64,000 nucleotides of DNA, taken from assembly GCA_012103455.1 (NCBI GenBank), contig WLWT01000001.1, positions 3,851,288 through 3,915,287 of the forward strand, in the 5' to 3' direction. A program made the position numbers and the translations under genes. This document shows, piece by piece, positions 16,599-26,269 of the stretch. Position 1 is the first letter of the stretch, and each line of letters opens with the position of its first letter. The notes beneath the pieces were generated by a model, which had not been told where the DNA came from, searched no databases, and saw only the letters and a program-made list of their open reading frames with translations. This stretch comes from Gammaproteobacteria bacterium. GTDB taxonomy: Bacteria; Pseudomonadota; Gammaproteobacteria; HK1.

Positions 16599-16611
16599 AT
16601 GATTAGGATTC

Positions 16612-17430
16612 TCATATAGCACTCTCACGCACATCCGCCAGGCGCGCGCGCAAGGTGTCGCCCACCAGGTTGAAGGACAGCACGGTTAAAAACATCACCA
16701 GGGCCGGAACCACGCTGATATGGGGCGCCTCTTCCAATTGCTCGCGCCCCTCCGCGATGGTGCCGCCCCAACTCGGACTGGGCGACGGTACGCTCAAGCC
16801 GAGGAAACTGAGCGCGCCCTCCGCCACGATGGCGGTCGCAACCGCCACCAGCGCGTAGGCGATCACCGGCAATATGACGTTCGGTAAAATCTCCCGGCTA
16901 AGGATGTAGAAGTCGCGTGCGCCCATGGCCCGCGCCGCCAACACGAACTCCCGCTCCGCGTAGACCAAGGTGTTGGCCCTGGCGATGCGGGTGAACACGG
17001 GAATGAACAAAATACCCAGGCTGATGCTGACATTCATCAGGCTGCCGCCGAAGGTCAGCGCAAACAAAAGCAGCACCACCAATCCCGGCAAGGCCAGCAG
17101 CGTATCGATGGCCACCACCACCACGGACTCCAGCCAGCCGCGGTAATAGCCGGCCAACATGCCCAGCCAAACGCCTATCAAAAGCCCCACTAGCGGCGCG
17201 ACAAAACCGACGGTGAGTGATACCCGGGCGCCGTAAGCGACCCGCGCCAGTAGATCGCGGCCGAGCACGTCGGTGCCCAGCCAATGGTCCTCACTGGGCG
17301 GTGCGGACAGGGCGATGAAATCCATCGCCGCTGGATCGCGAATGCCTAGCTGGGGGGCGAATAGGGCCGTGACCAATACCGCCAGCAGCCAGAGCAGCGG
17401 CAACCACAGTTTGAGCAAGCCGCTAATCAT
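16612..17430 (-). CDS. dppC: Dipeptide/oligopeptide ABC transporter permease (DppC-like)
   Basis: 272-residue membrane protein with the DppC hallmark WLGTDVLGRDLLAR near residue 50, five or six hydrophobic segments and the EAA loop REFVLAARAMGARD near residue 161. Ends FNLVGDTLRARLADVRESAI. It follows dppB by 52 bp. Confidence 0.92.
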   Translation of the reverse strand: MISGLLKLWLPLLWLLAVLVTALFAPQLGIRDPAAMDFIALSAPPSEDHWLGTDVLGRDLLARVAYGARVSLTVGFVAPLVGLLIGVWLGMLAGYYRGWLESVVVVAIDTLLALPGLVVLLLFALTFGGSLMNVSISLGILFIPVFTRIARANTLVYAEREFVLAARAMGARDFYILSREILPNVILPVIAYALVAVATAIVAEGALSFLGLSVPSPSPSWGGTIAEGREQLEEAPHISVVPALVMFLTVLSFNLVGDTLRARLADVRESAI

Positions 17431-17482
17431 GACGGCCCCTGCCCATGAGCCCCCCTAACCACGAGCCCTCAACCATGCGCCC
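17431..17482. repeat. dppB-dppC spacer with decayed 14-16-bp repeats
   Basis: catgagcccccctaac, cacgagccctcaac and catgcgcccttaac are successive related units, each beginning CAT/CAC and ending TAAC/CAAC. One of several short tandem arrays in this window. Confidence 0.6.
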
Positions 17483-18445
17483 TTAACCATGGGCTTTCTC
17501 GGTACGGATGCGCGGGTCCAAAATCAGGTACAGCAGATCGACGGTGAAGTTGACTAAGACATAAGCGAACGCGATGAAGGTAACCGCGCCCTGCACCACC
17601 AGAAAATCACGCGCGTAGATGGCATTGATAAGCAGACGGCCCACCCCCGGCAGGGCAAAAATAGTCTCCACGATGATGGCGCCACCGATGAGATTGCCGA
17701 TCTGCAAACCGAGGATCGTAATGGTGGAAAATGACGCCGGGCGCAGCGCGTGCAGCAGCAGGATACGCGCGGTGGGCAAGCCCTTGGCCCGTGCCATGGC
17801 GATGTAATCTTCCTGCAGCACGCTGATGAGATCGGCGCGCAGCACCCGCATCAATACGACGAATTCCGCCAAAGCGATACTCATGGCCGGCAATACAAAA
17901 GCGGCGATGTTGTGCCAAAAGTCCTCCGTGATGGGCACGTAGCCGGTGGCTGGCAGCAGATCCAGATGCAAAGCGAAGACCAGGATCAACACGATGCTGG
18001 CCATGAAGGAAGGCACGGACAAGGACATGAACGCGCTGGCGGCAATGCCGCGGTCAACAAAACTGCCAGGGCGCAACGCGCTGAAGAAGGCGGCAGGAAC
18101 CGCTATGCACAAAGCGATGAGCTGCGTCATCAGCATCAGTTGTAAAGAAACCGGAAAGCGCGAGAAGATCGCCTCTACCACCGGCTCGCCGGTGCGGTAG
18201 GAAATGCCCCAATCCCCCACCAGAAAACTGGATAACCAATCAGCGTAGCGGATCAGCACCGGCCTATCGAGGCCGAGATCGGCGCGTATGGCTTGCACGT
18301 CCTCCTCGGAGGCATCCTGGCCAGCGATGTCATAAGCCACATCGCCGGGCAGTACGTTCACCAGCAAAAACGTGAGCAGCGTGACCGCGAAGAATACGAT
18401 CAGCAGCCGCTGTAGCCGGAACAATAAAAAACGCATGGCTAGCAA
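17483..18445 (-). CDS. dppB: Dipeptide/oligopeptide ABC transporter permease (DppB-like)
   Basis: 320-residue inner-membrane permease. Starts MLAMRFLLFRLQRLLIVFFAVT, has the DppB-type NVLPGDVAYDIAG motif (about 30-43), DLGLDRP, GDWGISYRTGEPV and the EAA loop DYIAMARAKGLP (about 213). C-terminus is YLILDPRIR. ATG at 18436 is an alternative start. Second gene of the five-gene importer operon. Confidence 0.92.
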   Translation of the reverse strand: MLAMRFLLFRLQRLLIVFFAVTLLTFLLVNVLPGDVAYDIAGQDASEEDVQAIRADLGLDRPVLIRYADWLSSFLVGDWGISYRTGEPVVEAIFSRFPVSLQLMLMTQLIALCIAVPAAFFSALRPGSFVDRGIAASAFMSLSVPSFMASIVLILVFALHLDLLPATGYVPITEDFWHNIAAFVLPAMSIALAEFVVLMRVLRADLISVLQEDYIAMARAKGLPTARILLLHALRPASFSTITILGLQIGNLIGGAIIVETIFALPGVGRLLINAIYARDFLVVQGAVTFIAFAYVLVNFTVDLLYLILDPRIRTEKAHG

Positions 18446-18517
18446 TCACCCGTCCCAGCCGCTCCCGCAAGACTCACAACGCTTACATAGAGGGCGGCTG
18501 GAACAGTAAGTATCGGC

Positions 18518-20032
18518 TTATTCTTTCCAGGCGTAAGCCACTTGTGCGCGGCCGAGCACGGTGATGGCAACGTTGTTGACGTTCTTACGGGTGATCACGT
18601 AATACTTGTTACCGCCGCGCAACTGCATATTGCCCGATTGATTGATAAGCCGGCTCAAGTCGCACAGCCCTTTGTCACGGGCTGCGGGGGTAGCCGCCGT
18701 GCGCATGACCGTGGCCGCCTTGTCCAGCTGCTCGTTTTTAAGGCGGGTCAAGTTGTAGCGGCTGTCGGAGAAAGACAGCGCGTACAGTTGCGGCCCCACG
18801 TCATCGGCATCGGCCACCCGCCAACCGGAAATCTGATAGTCGTTGGTGAAGACTTTTTTCACCAGGGTGTTCTGATCCACCGGCACCAGCTTCATGCCGA
18901 CCCCCACTTGTTTGAAGAGCTGCTGCATGATTTCGCCCAACTCGCGGCCACGGGGCGTGGTGGTGTGGATCATTTCCAAGCTGACCGGCTCAGCGTAGTC
19001 GGCCAACAGGGCTTTGGCTTTTTCAGGATCGTAGTCCAGATAGCCGTCATCGCACTCGGCATCAGCGCCTAGCGCGTGCCGGGCAAACGGCACCGTGTTC
19101 TTCCAGGTGACGTTCAATATGGCGGTTTGGTTCCAGGCATGCGCCAGCGCCTGGCGTACCCGTACGTCGTCCAGCGGCGGCTTGGAGGCATTCAAGAAAG
19201 TGATCTTGGCGCCTTTGCCAGGTCTTGCAATCACCTTTAATGAGTTATCTTTTTGTGCTGCTTTGATGGTGTTGCCGCGATCGGTCCAGATGACGTCCAC
19301 CTCACCGGCTTTCAATGCGGCAAAGCGCGCCTGGGTGTCGGGCAAGATGCGAAATACGATCTCATCGACTTTGGCCACGCCCGGCACGTGATAGCGCGGA
19401 TTGCGCTCCACCACGATGCGATCGCCGCCGGCCCAATTCTTGAATCTATACGGGCCAGTGCCTACGGGATGGCGGTTTTGCTTGTCCGCCTCGACGTTTT
19501 TATGCGACGGGATGAGGCCGATCATGTTGATCGAGGCCAGCGCCCCCACGAACGGCTGCCACGGATGCTTGAGGGTGTATTCGACGGTGTGTTCATCGAT
19601 CGCTTTGGCGCCTTCGATGGCGGTGATGAACGAGCGGCTACGGGATTTGTTCTTCGGATCCAAGATGCGGTTGAGGTGATCGGCGGCATCCTTGGCGGTG
19701 AACGGCGAGCCATCGTGAAACTCGACGCCTTTTTTTAACTTGACGATGAAGGTTTTTTTGTCGTCCGACTGGCTCCACGACTCAGCCAAACCGGGTTTCA
19801 TCTCGCCGGTTTCAAGATCACGAATAAACAGCGTGTCGTGGATGGTATGAGACACAGTGCCAGCAGAGGCGCCCAATACCCCGCCCTTGACGGCATCGAA
19901 ACCGCGGGCGTCGGTCTCAAGAGCGACAGTGAGGGTGGTTTTAGCAAAAGCCGAAGCACCCGGCAGCACCACCAGCAGGGCGCCAGTGGTCATTAGTGCG
20001 AGATTTGCTCGCAATCGTCTAAATGTATTCAT
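18518..20032 (-). CDS. dppA: Peptide ABC transporter substrate-binding protein (DppA-like)
   Basis: 504 residues. A signal peptide (positively charged start, hydrophobic LALMTTGALLVVL, cleavage after ASAFA at about residue 30) exports it to the periplasm. The family-5 solute-binding signature is seen in GLAESWSQSDDKKTFIVKLKK and VEFHDGSPFTAKD (about 83-115). A strong AGGAGG is 3 bp upstream of the start (minus strand). First gene of the operon; its ligand is probably a peptide or an opine-like compound, which cannot be told from sequence alone. Confidence 0.92.
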   Translation of the reverse strand: MNTFRRLRANLALMTTGALLVVLPGASAFAKTTLTVALETDARGFDAVKGGVLGASAGTVSHTIHDTLFIRDLETGEMKPGLAESWSQSDDKKTFIVKLKKGVEFHDGSPFTAKDAADHLNRILDPKNKSRSRSFITAIEGAKAIDEHTVEYTLKHPWQPFVGALASINMIGLIPSHKNVEADKQNRHPVGTGPYRFKNWAGGDRIVVERNPRYHVPGVAKVDEIVFRILPDTQARFAALKAGEVDVIWTDRGNTIKAAQKDNSLKVIARPGKGAKITFLNASKPPLDDVRVRQALAHAWNQTAILNVTWKNTVPFARHALGADAECDDGYLDYDPEKAKALLADYAEPVSLEMIHTTTPRGRELGEIMQQLFKQVGVGMKLVPVDQNTLVKKVFTNDYQISGWRVADADDVGPQLYALSFSDSRYNLTRLKNEQLDKAATVMRTAATPAARDKGLCDLSRLINQSGNMQLRGGNKYYVITRKNVNNVAITVLGRAQVAYAWKE

Positions 20033-20220
20033 CGGTCCTCCTGTGAGAATTCTGGCTCATTCAGCGGAGCCTTTAGTGATGCGGTGGGTTATGCGGTGGC
20101 CGGCAGATTCTCTTGCTCCGCGCGCGCCGTCAAGACTTATCCCGTGTTTACCCCCCGGAGTTTTACGTTCGCGCAAGCGGCCACGCTCGCGCCAACCCTA
20201 TGCCGGAGACGGCCCCCAGT

Positions 20221-20275
20221 TGATGAGCACGGTCTGATGCACGCGGTCTGATGAGCGCGGTCTGATGAGCGCGGC
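20221..20275. repeat. 14-bp tandem repeat, about 3.7 units
   Basis: ggtctgatgcacgc (20231-20244), ggtctgatgagcgc (20245-20258), ggtctgatgagcgc (20259-20272), preceded by a partial unit. It lies between divergent dppA and the GFA gene. The stretch 20033-20404 has no other gene. Confidence 0.75.
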
Positions 20276-20404
20276 CTTGCCACTGCAACTATGCTCCGAG
20301 GCCACGAATGCTGCGGCAACCGACACGGGTGCCGGCGCAAGCGTTGTGCGTCATGTAAGCTGCAAGTAAGTCCTGGTGCGAGCAAGCCCCGGCGAGGCCC
20401 GAAC

Positions 20405-20839
20405 ATGAGTGGAACGCTAAAAGAGATAGGCGGCGCCTGCCATTGCGGCAACATTCGCTATGTATTCACCCTGCCCGAACCTGTAAGCCGCATCACTGCG
20501 CGCGCCTGCGGCTGCACGTTTTGCGTCAAACACGGCGGCGTGTACACCTCCCATCCCGGCGCCAGCCTGACCGCCCGAATCGATGATCACGAGGCCGTTA
20601 ACCGCTACCGCTTCGGCCATGGCACGGCGGATTTTTACATCTGTCAGCGCTGCGGCGTGGTGCCCTTCGTCGTCAGCGAGGTGCAGGGCAGTCCACGGGC
20701 GGTGGTCAACGCGCGCACCTTCGAAGGTGTTGACTGCGCCCAAATGGAGCAGGAAAAAACCGACTTCGACGGCGAAACCACCGATTCTAGACTGGCACGG
20801 CGCGCGCGTAACTGGATCGCTCACGTCACCATTACCTAA
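20405..20839 (+). CDS. GFA / CENP-V-type zinc-binding protein
   Basis: 144 residues with the three cysteine groups of the glutathione-dependent formaldehyde-activating (GFA) fold: GACHCGNIRY (about 10-19), CGCTFCVKHGG (about 38-48) and ICQRCGVVPF (about 79-88). These bind zinc. Family members are rarely characterised and most do not act on formaldehyde, so only the fold is asserted. The start at 20405 immediately precedes the conserved GTLKEIGGACHCG; upstream codons to 20291 are not conserved-looking. Confidence 0.85.
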   Translation: MSGTLKEIGGACHCGNIRYVFTLPEPVSRITARACGCTFCVKHGGVYTSHPGASLTARIDDHEAVNRYRFGHGTADFYICQRCGVVPFVVSEVQGSPRAVVNARTFEGVDCAQMEQEKTDFDGETTDSRLARRARNWIAHVTIT

Positions 20840-20871
20840 CACCCGATACCTAACACCCAAGGGGAGCGGAC

Positions 20872-21723
20872 ATGGCAACAGTAGTGTCTATGATCAACAT
20901 GAAGGGAGGCGTCGGCAAGTCCACTTTGACCTTCAATCTCGCCTGGCGCGCAGCTTGGAAAGAGAACCTCAAAGTACTGGCCGTTGACCTAGACCCACAA
21001 GCTAACTTGAGCCAATACTTCCTCGGGGCACGACGCTACCTCCGGTTACTGCGCGCCGGGGCCAAGACCATCGTCGAGATCTTTGAGCAGTTCGCATCGC
21101 CGACCTCGGCCACCGGGGCTCCGACGCTCGTAGAGCCAAGCGAGGTCATTCATGAACTCTACGAATGGGACGATGGCAGTGCACTTCACCTTGTTCTCTC
21201 TAGGTTAGAGCTAGCTTGGACACTCAAGAACCCTACAGAAAAAGCGCAACTTCTTCCGCAGTTTCTATCAAAAGTCCAGGGCATCTACGATCTTATCTTG
21301 ATCGATTGCGCGCCAACCGAATCGATTCTTACGCTTGCGGCCTATCGTTCGAGCCGCTATGTGTTTGTTCCAGTACGGCCGGAGTTCCTCGCTACAATCG
21401 GACTTCCCTTATTGGCTCGATCTCTAGAGGAGTTTAAGTTATTGCATCAAGGGCAGGATCTGGACATGGGGGGCATTATTTTTAATGGTTTGAGACGGAC
21501 CAACACTCCGCCAGAGCAAAGCCAATCGATTCAAGATGTCCGAAGGCTAGCTGACTCGCACGGCTGGCCCGTGCTCACGAACGTCGCCCACCACTCCGAC
21601 TCATACCCTACAGGTTCACGCGACGGAACGCCGATTTTTCGGACCTCGTACGCGCGTGACTACGTAATTGGCGAGTTTCACAAGGTCGCATCAGAGTTTT
21701 TGCGCTTAACCGGTCTGAAATGA
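20872..21723 (+). CDS. ParA/Soj-type ATPase
   Basis: 283 residues. Deviant Walker A KGGVGKSTLT (about 11-20), switch/Walker A' VDLDPQANLS (about 38-47) and Walker B LILIDCAPTES (about 139-149) mark a ParA-family P-loop ATPase, which positions cargo on the nucleoid or assembles signalling or defence complexes. Compared with chromosomal ParA (about 260 residues) it has an insertion at about 65-100. No ParB follows; instead it overlaps a short unrelated gene by 4 bp (ATGA). Lower GC and different codon use from flanking genes point to a transferred two-gene unit. Confidence 0.85.
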   Translation: MATVVSMINMKGGVGKSTLTFNLAWRAAWKENLKVLAVDLDPQANLSQYFLGARRYLRLLRAGAKTIVEIFEQFASPTSATGAPTLVEPSEVIHELYEWDDGSALHLVLSRLELAWTLKNPTEKAQLLPQFLSKVQGIYDLILIDCAPTESILTLAAYRSSRYVFVPVRPEFLATIGLPLLARSLEEFKLLHQGQDLDMGGIIFNGLRRTNTPPEQSQSIQDVRRLADSHGWPVLTNVAHHSDSYPTGSRDGTPIFRTSYARDYVIGEFHKVASEFLRLTGLK

Positions 21724-22232
21724 AGAAATCTGTAGAAGCCGCCATCGAACAAATACTGCGGCTGCGTTCGCAGTATTCAGACGCTGATTTGAGTGACGCA
21801 ATCATGCAGCTTGCGGCCTCTCGCACTCTGAGCAATCGCATTGACGAACGACATGGCCGCAAGAAACACGAGACAAGGGGACCGTCAGCGGAAAGAAAAG
21901 CCCCTGAGATATCGAAGGCCGTTGCGGATCTTAGGGGCGTGGACGATGAGAGGTTCGAACTGCTCGCGCGGTTTGACCGTGCGTTGCGCCGTGGCGAGAT
22001 CCTGACAACCCTCGAAAGCATTCGATACCAGGGCATGAGAATGGACAAGTCATTTGCTCCAGGGAAATCTCGCAGGAGTGCAATCTCCAAGTTATTGAAG
22101 CTGCTCGTTGCTCTGCCCACCGCCGATGCGCGCCGGCAAATCGACGCCATCGTGACGGCCGATCAGTGTTCTAGCCGCTCTGAAGAAGCGTATTCGGAAC
22201 TGGCAGCTTTTCTGATGGGGAGACGAGATTGA
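21720..22232 (+). CDS. Unknown partner of the ParA-type ATPase
   Basis: 170 residues, family not recognised. Charged and predicted helical, with no ParB HTH, CTP-binding or membrane motif that I can see. The N-terminal KKSVEAAIEQILRLRSQ and the C-terminal EEAYSELAAFLMGRR look like helices. ATGA overlap with parA indicates translational coupling and a shared task. Candidates are an adaptor, a non-canonical ParB substitute or an effector regulated by the ATPase. Confidence 0.6.
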   Translation: MKKSVEAAIEQILRLRSQYSDADLSDAIMQLAASRTLSNRIDERHGRKKHETRGPSAERKAPEISKAVADLRGVDDERFELLARFDRALRRGEILTTLESIRYQGMRMDKSFAPGKSRRSAISKLLKLLVALPTADARRQIDAIVTADQCSSRSEEAYSELAAFLMGRRD

Positions 22233-22332
22233 GCATCTGTCACACAACCAGTACATCCAGCGGAAGCCACGAGAACACAGACCGCCGGTACAAACCGTTA
22301 GCTGATCACTATTTCTGAGGCGCGTAGAGAAC

Positions 22333-23415
22333 ATGCCTGTCGAAATGATCGGCTGGATTGCCCCGCGCATTTCATCCGAGATCATTGCCCCCGAAGGTCC
22401 GCCGTTCGACGCCGCCGTGGTGGCGGACACGGCCAGAATCCACGAGGAGGCAGATTTCGATCGGGTCTTGATCGGCTATTTCTCCGCTGCGCCCGATGGC
22501 TTCATTCTGGGGGCTCACGCGTCCTCGGTCACGCAGAAGCTCGGCTTTTTGTTGGCCCACCGGCCCGGCTTTGTGTCACCGGCGGTGGCCGCGCGCAAAC
22601 TGGCAACCCTCGACCAATTGACCCGGGGACGCTTGGCCGTGCACCTGATCGCAGGCGGCAGCGATGCCGAGCAAGCCAAGGACGGCGACTATGCCAGCCA
22701 CGCGGAGCGTTACCGGCGCACCGATGAGTACATCAAGCTGCTCAAACGCAACTGGACCGAAACCGCCCCCTTCGATCACGCAGGCGAGTTCTACCGCTGC
22801 ACGGGCACCTACGCCGATGTGCGCTGCTACCGCGAACCGCGCATTCCCGTATATGGCGGCGGCGGCTCGCCAGCGGCCATTCAAGCGCTGGCGCCGAACG
22901 TGGATGTGTTCATGCTGTGGGGCGAACCGTTGGCGGCCACCGCCGCATTCATGGCCGAGGTCAACCGGGTGGCGCGAGCGCACGGCAACCGCTTGAGCTT
23001 CAGCCTGTCCACCCGCCCGATCTTGGCCGATACCGAGGGCAAAGCTTGGGACCGGGCGCGCGATATATTGGCCCGGATCAAGGCCCGCGGCGGCAGTCCC
23101 AGGGTGCCGGCCAACGTCGGCTCGCAGCGCTTGCTGGCGGCAGCCGCCCAGAGCAGGGTGCACGACGAGTGTCTATACACGGAGCTGGCCCTGGCCACCG
23201 GCGCCCAGGGCAACTCCACGGCGCTGGTGGGAACGCCGGACACAGTGGCTAAAGCCTTGTTGAAGTACTACCAGTTGGGCGCCACCAGTTTGCTCATCCG
23301 CGGCTATGATCCACGCCCGGATGCTATTCAGTACGGTAAGGAGTTGATCCCCAAAATCCGCCAGTTGGTGGCGGCTAGCGATGCCCATGACCCACACGGC
23401 GCGCCGGCCCGGTAG
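22333..23415 (+). CDS. LLM-class FMNH2-dependent monooxygenase (SsuD-like)
   Basis: 360-residue luciferase-like barrel. Begins EMIGWIAPRISSE, has TQKLGFLLAHRPGF with the SsuD-type substrate/flavin region, LDQLTRGRLAVHLIAGGSD (about 94-112), GHA-like DYASHAERYRRTDEY, and PVYGGGGSPAAI. Such enzymes use reduced flavin and O2 to desulfonate alkanesulfonates or oxidise related compounds. No ssu transporter is adjacent, so the substrate is open. Confidence 0.85.
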   Translation: MPVEMIGWIAPRISSEIIAPEGPPFDAAVVADTARIHEEADFDRVLIGYFSAAPDGFILGAHASSVTQKLGFLLAHRPGFVSPAVAARKLATLDQLTRGRLAVHLIAGGSDAEQAKDGDYASHAERYRRTDEYIKLLKRNWTETAPFDHAGEFYRCTGTYADVRCYREPRIPVYGGGGSPAAIQALAPNVDVFMLWGEPLAATAAFMAEVNRVARAHGNRLSFSLSTRPILADTEGKAWDRARDILARIKARGGSPRVPANVGSQRLLAAAAQSRVHDECLYTELALATGAQGNSTALVGTPDTVAKALLKYYQLGATSLLIRGYDPRPDAIQYGKELIPKIRQLVAASDAHDPHGAPAR

Positions 23416-23490
23416 GGGCGCTGGCGTTTCGCAGCAATGGGCAAGTACTTTTCCTTCAATCAGCGCCGCTAGTGGCCCAAATCTACTAAT

Positions 23491-23631
23491 GGGCACCTCT
23501 AAAAATGCACTTTTTCCGCGATTGCGGCGTCAGCTCCGTGCTCGAATCCTCAGGTATCACCTATACACTGCGGTTGTGCGCGCGGTGCTTCCTTGCACTC
23601 ACGAAACAATGACTATTTTTAGCAGGCGCCC
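23491..23631 (-). mobile_element. MITE-A copy 5
   Basis: 141 bp, perfect 4-bp duplication TAAT (23487-23490 and 23632-23635). It is inserted in a short array of 17-bp units (taatgacccagagccac, taatggcccagggccgc at 23632-23665), which are themselves one of the tandem arrays in this window. Confidence 0.92.
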
Positions 23632-23779
23632 TAATGACCCAGAGCCACTAATGGCCCAGGGCCGCTAGCGGTGCTGCCCGCAAAAGCGCGGCCGCGGCAG
23701 CGTTGTTATCATCATCCGCCGGCCACTACCACAGCACCGTTATGGCTGTAGGACATAGCGCACAACTCAAGGCACGGTC

Positions 23780-26269
23780 ATGAGCTCTACATCCGCCAGC
23801 ATCTACCGCCGCACCATCTTGGAGCGCCCAGCCCTAGTGGTGTTCATGCTCGCCCTAGTGCTCGCTTTTTTTGCTTATGAAGCCAGGCACTTCGCCTTGG
23901 ATGCCTCGGCCGATGCCCTGCTCCTGGAGGACGATGAAGACCTCAGAGTATTCCGGCAGACCCAAGCCCGTTACCGCACTCAGGACCTGCTCATCGTCAC
24001 CTACACCCCGAACGGCGAGCTGTTCACCCAAGCGTCGCTGGACCGGCTCGCCAAGCTGCGCGACGAGCTGGCGGCCCTGCCGTCCGTGGACCGCGCCTTC
24101 AGCCTGCTGGAGGTACCGCTGCTCACCAGCGCGGACATCACTTTGTCGCAACTGAGCGCCAGCGTACCCACCTTGCAGACCCATCGCGGCATCGACTACG
24201 GGCGCGTGCGCGAGGAGATCTCCACCAGTGCCGTGTTCAGCGAACTCATCTTGAGCAAGGACGGCACCACCACCGCCATCTTGCTCAGCCTCAAGGATGA
24301 TCCAGCGCTCGACAAACTACTCGCCCAACGCTCCGCCCTGCGTTCGCAACGCCTCCAGGGCACGCTTAGCGAAGCGCAAGCAGCCGAACTCGCCCGCGTC
24401 AGCGCCAGTTATGATCAAGTGCGCACTGCTTTCGATGAACGGCGGCACCAGGATATCGCCGCCATTCGCGCCATTTTGCGCCGTTACGCGGACGAGGCCG
24501 CACTACATCTAGGTGGTGTGCCCATGATCACCGATGATATGACCACCTACATAGGCAACGATCTGCTCACCTTCGGCGGCGGCGTCGCCGTGTTTATTCT
24601 CGCCACGCTGACCCTGATCTTCAGGCGCATACGCTGGGTGCTGCTGCCCGCCGCGAGCTGCGTCTATGCCGGTTTGCTGATGCTGGGACTGTTGGGCTTG
24701 TTGGGGTGGAAGGTCACGGTCATCTCGTCGAACTTCGTCTCGCTGATGCTCATCATCACCCTGTCGATGAACATCCATCTCATAGTGCGCTACCGCCAAC
24801 TGCGCAATGACCACCCCGATGGGGCTCATACCGACTTGGTGGAACTCACCACGAGGAAAATGGTGTGGCCTTGCCTCTATACGGCTCTTACCACCATTCT
24901 CGGCTTTTGCTCACTGGTGTTCAGCGGCATAAAACCGGTCATCGATTTCGGCTGGATGATGTCCATTGGCCTAGGGGTGACTTTCTGCACCTCTTTCATC
25001 TTGTTCCCCGCACTGTTAGTGGCCCTAGGCCCGCTCCCTGACGACGGCAAAGCCGACGCGCCGGTGGCCATCACCGCCGCTTTGGCGGGCTTCACCCAAC
25101 GCCGTGGCGGTATCGTCCTGGCCGCCGGCGCCACCGCCGCCCTCTTGAGCGCGATAGGCATCACCCGCCTAGAGGTAGAAAACAGCTTCATCGACTACTT
25201 CCGCGAACACACGGAAATCCACCAGGGCATGAAGCTCATCGACGAGCGCCTAGGCGGCACTACCCCGCTTGATATTCTCCTGGACGTCACCGAGGAAGAG
25301 GACGAAGAGTGCGCCGACACGAGCAACCTGGCGCAGGAAGACAAGGAATACTGCGACGATCTGGCGCTCATGAAGGAGGAGAGCTCGCCGGCGGACTATT
25401 GGTTCACGCCCTACAAAATCGACCGTATCAAGGCGGTCCACGACTATCTGGAATCGATTCCGGCCGTCGGCAAGGTATTGTCCTTGGCCTCCATCTTACG
25501 GGTGGGTGAAGCCATCAATGACAACAACGAATTCACCCCGTTCGAGCTAGCCATACTCTACAAAAAGATTCCCGCGGACATACGTGAGCAAACCGTTGAA
25601 CCGTATATCTCGGTAGAGGAGAACGAGGCGCGCATCACCCTTCGCATTCTCGATTCGATGCCGGAGCTCAAGCGCAAAGCGCTCCTCGATCAGATCCGCC
25701 GCGGCCTCACCGAGACGCTGGCGATCCCCGCCGAAGAAGTCGAAGTCAGCGGCCTCCTGGTGCTCTACAACAACATGCTGCAAAGCTTGTATCAATCGCA
25801 AATACAAACGGTTGGCGCCGTCCTGCTGGGCATCGCCATCATGTTCATGATCTTGTTCCGCTCGGTAACGCTGGCGCTCATCGGCATCATCCCCAACGCC
25901 CTGGCTGCCGCCATGGTATTGGGCATCATGGGTCTTGCCGATATTCCTCTGGACATGATGACCATCACCATCGCCGCCATCACCATCGGCATCGCGGTGG
26001 ACAATGCCATCCACTATATCTACCGCTTCAAAGAGGAATACGCCCTCCAGCACGATTACGGCAAAACCTTGGAAACCTGTCACGCCAACATCGGCAGAGC
26101 CGTGCTCTACACCTCGGTCACGATCATCTTCGGCTTTTCGATTCTGGTGTTCTCCAATTTCATTCCGACCATTCTTTTCGGCCTACTGACCGCTTTCGCC
26201 ATGTTCGTCGCCCTGCTCGCCGTGCTTACCTTGCTGCCAAAACTCATCTTGATGATGAGGCCGTTTTAG
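23780..26269 (+). CDS. MMPL/RND-superfamily transporter
   Basis: 829 residues with two repeats of one plus five membrane segments and large periplasmic loops, the RND/MMPL plan. The first block begins near residue 12 (LERPALVVFMLALVLAF) and the second after the loop ending near residue 665 (LYQSQIQTVGAVLLGIAIMF). The TM4-type motif GIAVDNAIHYIYRFKEE (about 737-753) carries the proton-relay Asp. A loop with an acidic stretch DVTEEEDEEC (about 500) is unusual. Likely exports lipids or hydrophobic compounds to the outer membrane; hopanoid transporter HpnN and related proteins are the nearest type (inference). Confidence 0.85.
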   Translation: MSSTSASIYRRTILERPALVVFMLALVLAFFAYEARHFALDASADALLLEDDEDLRVFRQTQARYRTQDLLIVTYTPNGELFTQASLDRLAKLRDELAALPSVDRAFSLLEVPLLTSADITLSQLSASVPTLQTHRGIDYGRVREEISTSAVFSELILSKDGTTTAILLSLKDDPALDKLLAQRSALRSQRLQGTLSEAQAAELARVSASYDQVRTAFDERRHQDIAAIRAILRRYADEAALHLGGVPMITDDMTTYIGNDLLTFGGGVAVFILATLTLIFRRIRWVLLPAASCVYAGLLMLGLLGLLGWKVTVISSNFVSLMLIITLSMNIHLIVRYRQLRNDHPDGAHTDLVELTTRKMVWPCLYTALTTILGFCSLVFSGIKPVIDFGWMMSIGLGVTFCTSFILFPALLVALGPLPDDGKADAPVAITAALAGFTQRRGGIVLAAGATAALLSAIGITRLEVENSFIDYFREHTEIHQGMKLIDERLGGTTPLDILLDVTEEEDEECADTSNLAQEDKEYCDDLALMKEESSPADYWFTPYKIDRIKAVHDYLESIPAVGKVLSLASILRVGEAINDNNEFTPFELAILYKKIPADIREQTVEPYISVEENEARITLRILDSMPELKRKALLDQIRRGLTETLAIPAEEVEVSGLLVLYNNMLQSLYQSQIQTVGAVLLGIAIMFMILFRSVTLALIGIIPNALAAAMVLGIMGLADIPLDMMTITIAAITIGIAVDNAIHYIYRFKEEYALQHDYGKTLETCHANIGRAVLYTSVTIIFGFSILVFSNFIPTILFGLLTAFAMFVALLAVLTLLPKLILMMRPF

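Noticed and set aside
20872..22232. Plasmid partition locus
   Set aside because: No ParB-type protein, no replication gene and no obvious parS repeats; surroundings are chromosomal metabolic genes.
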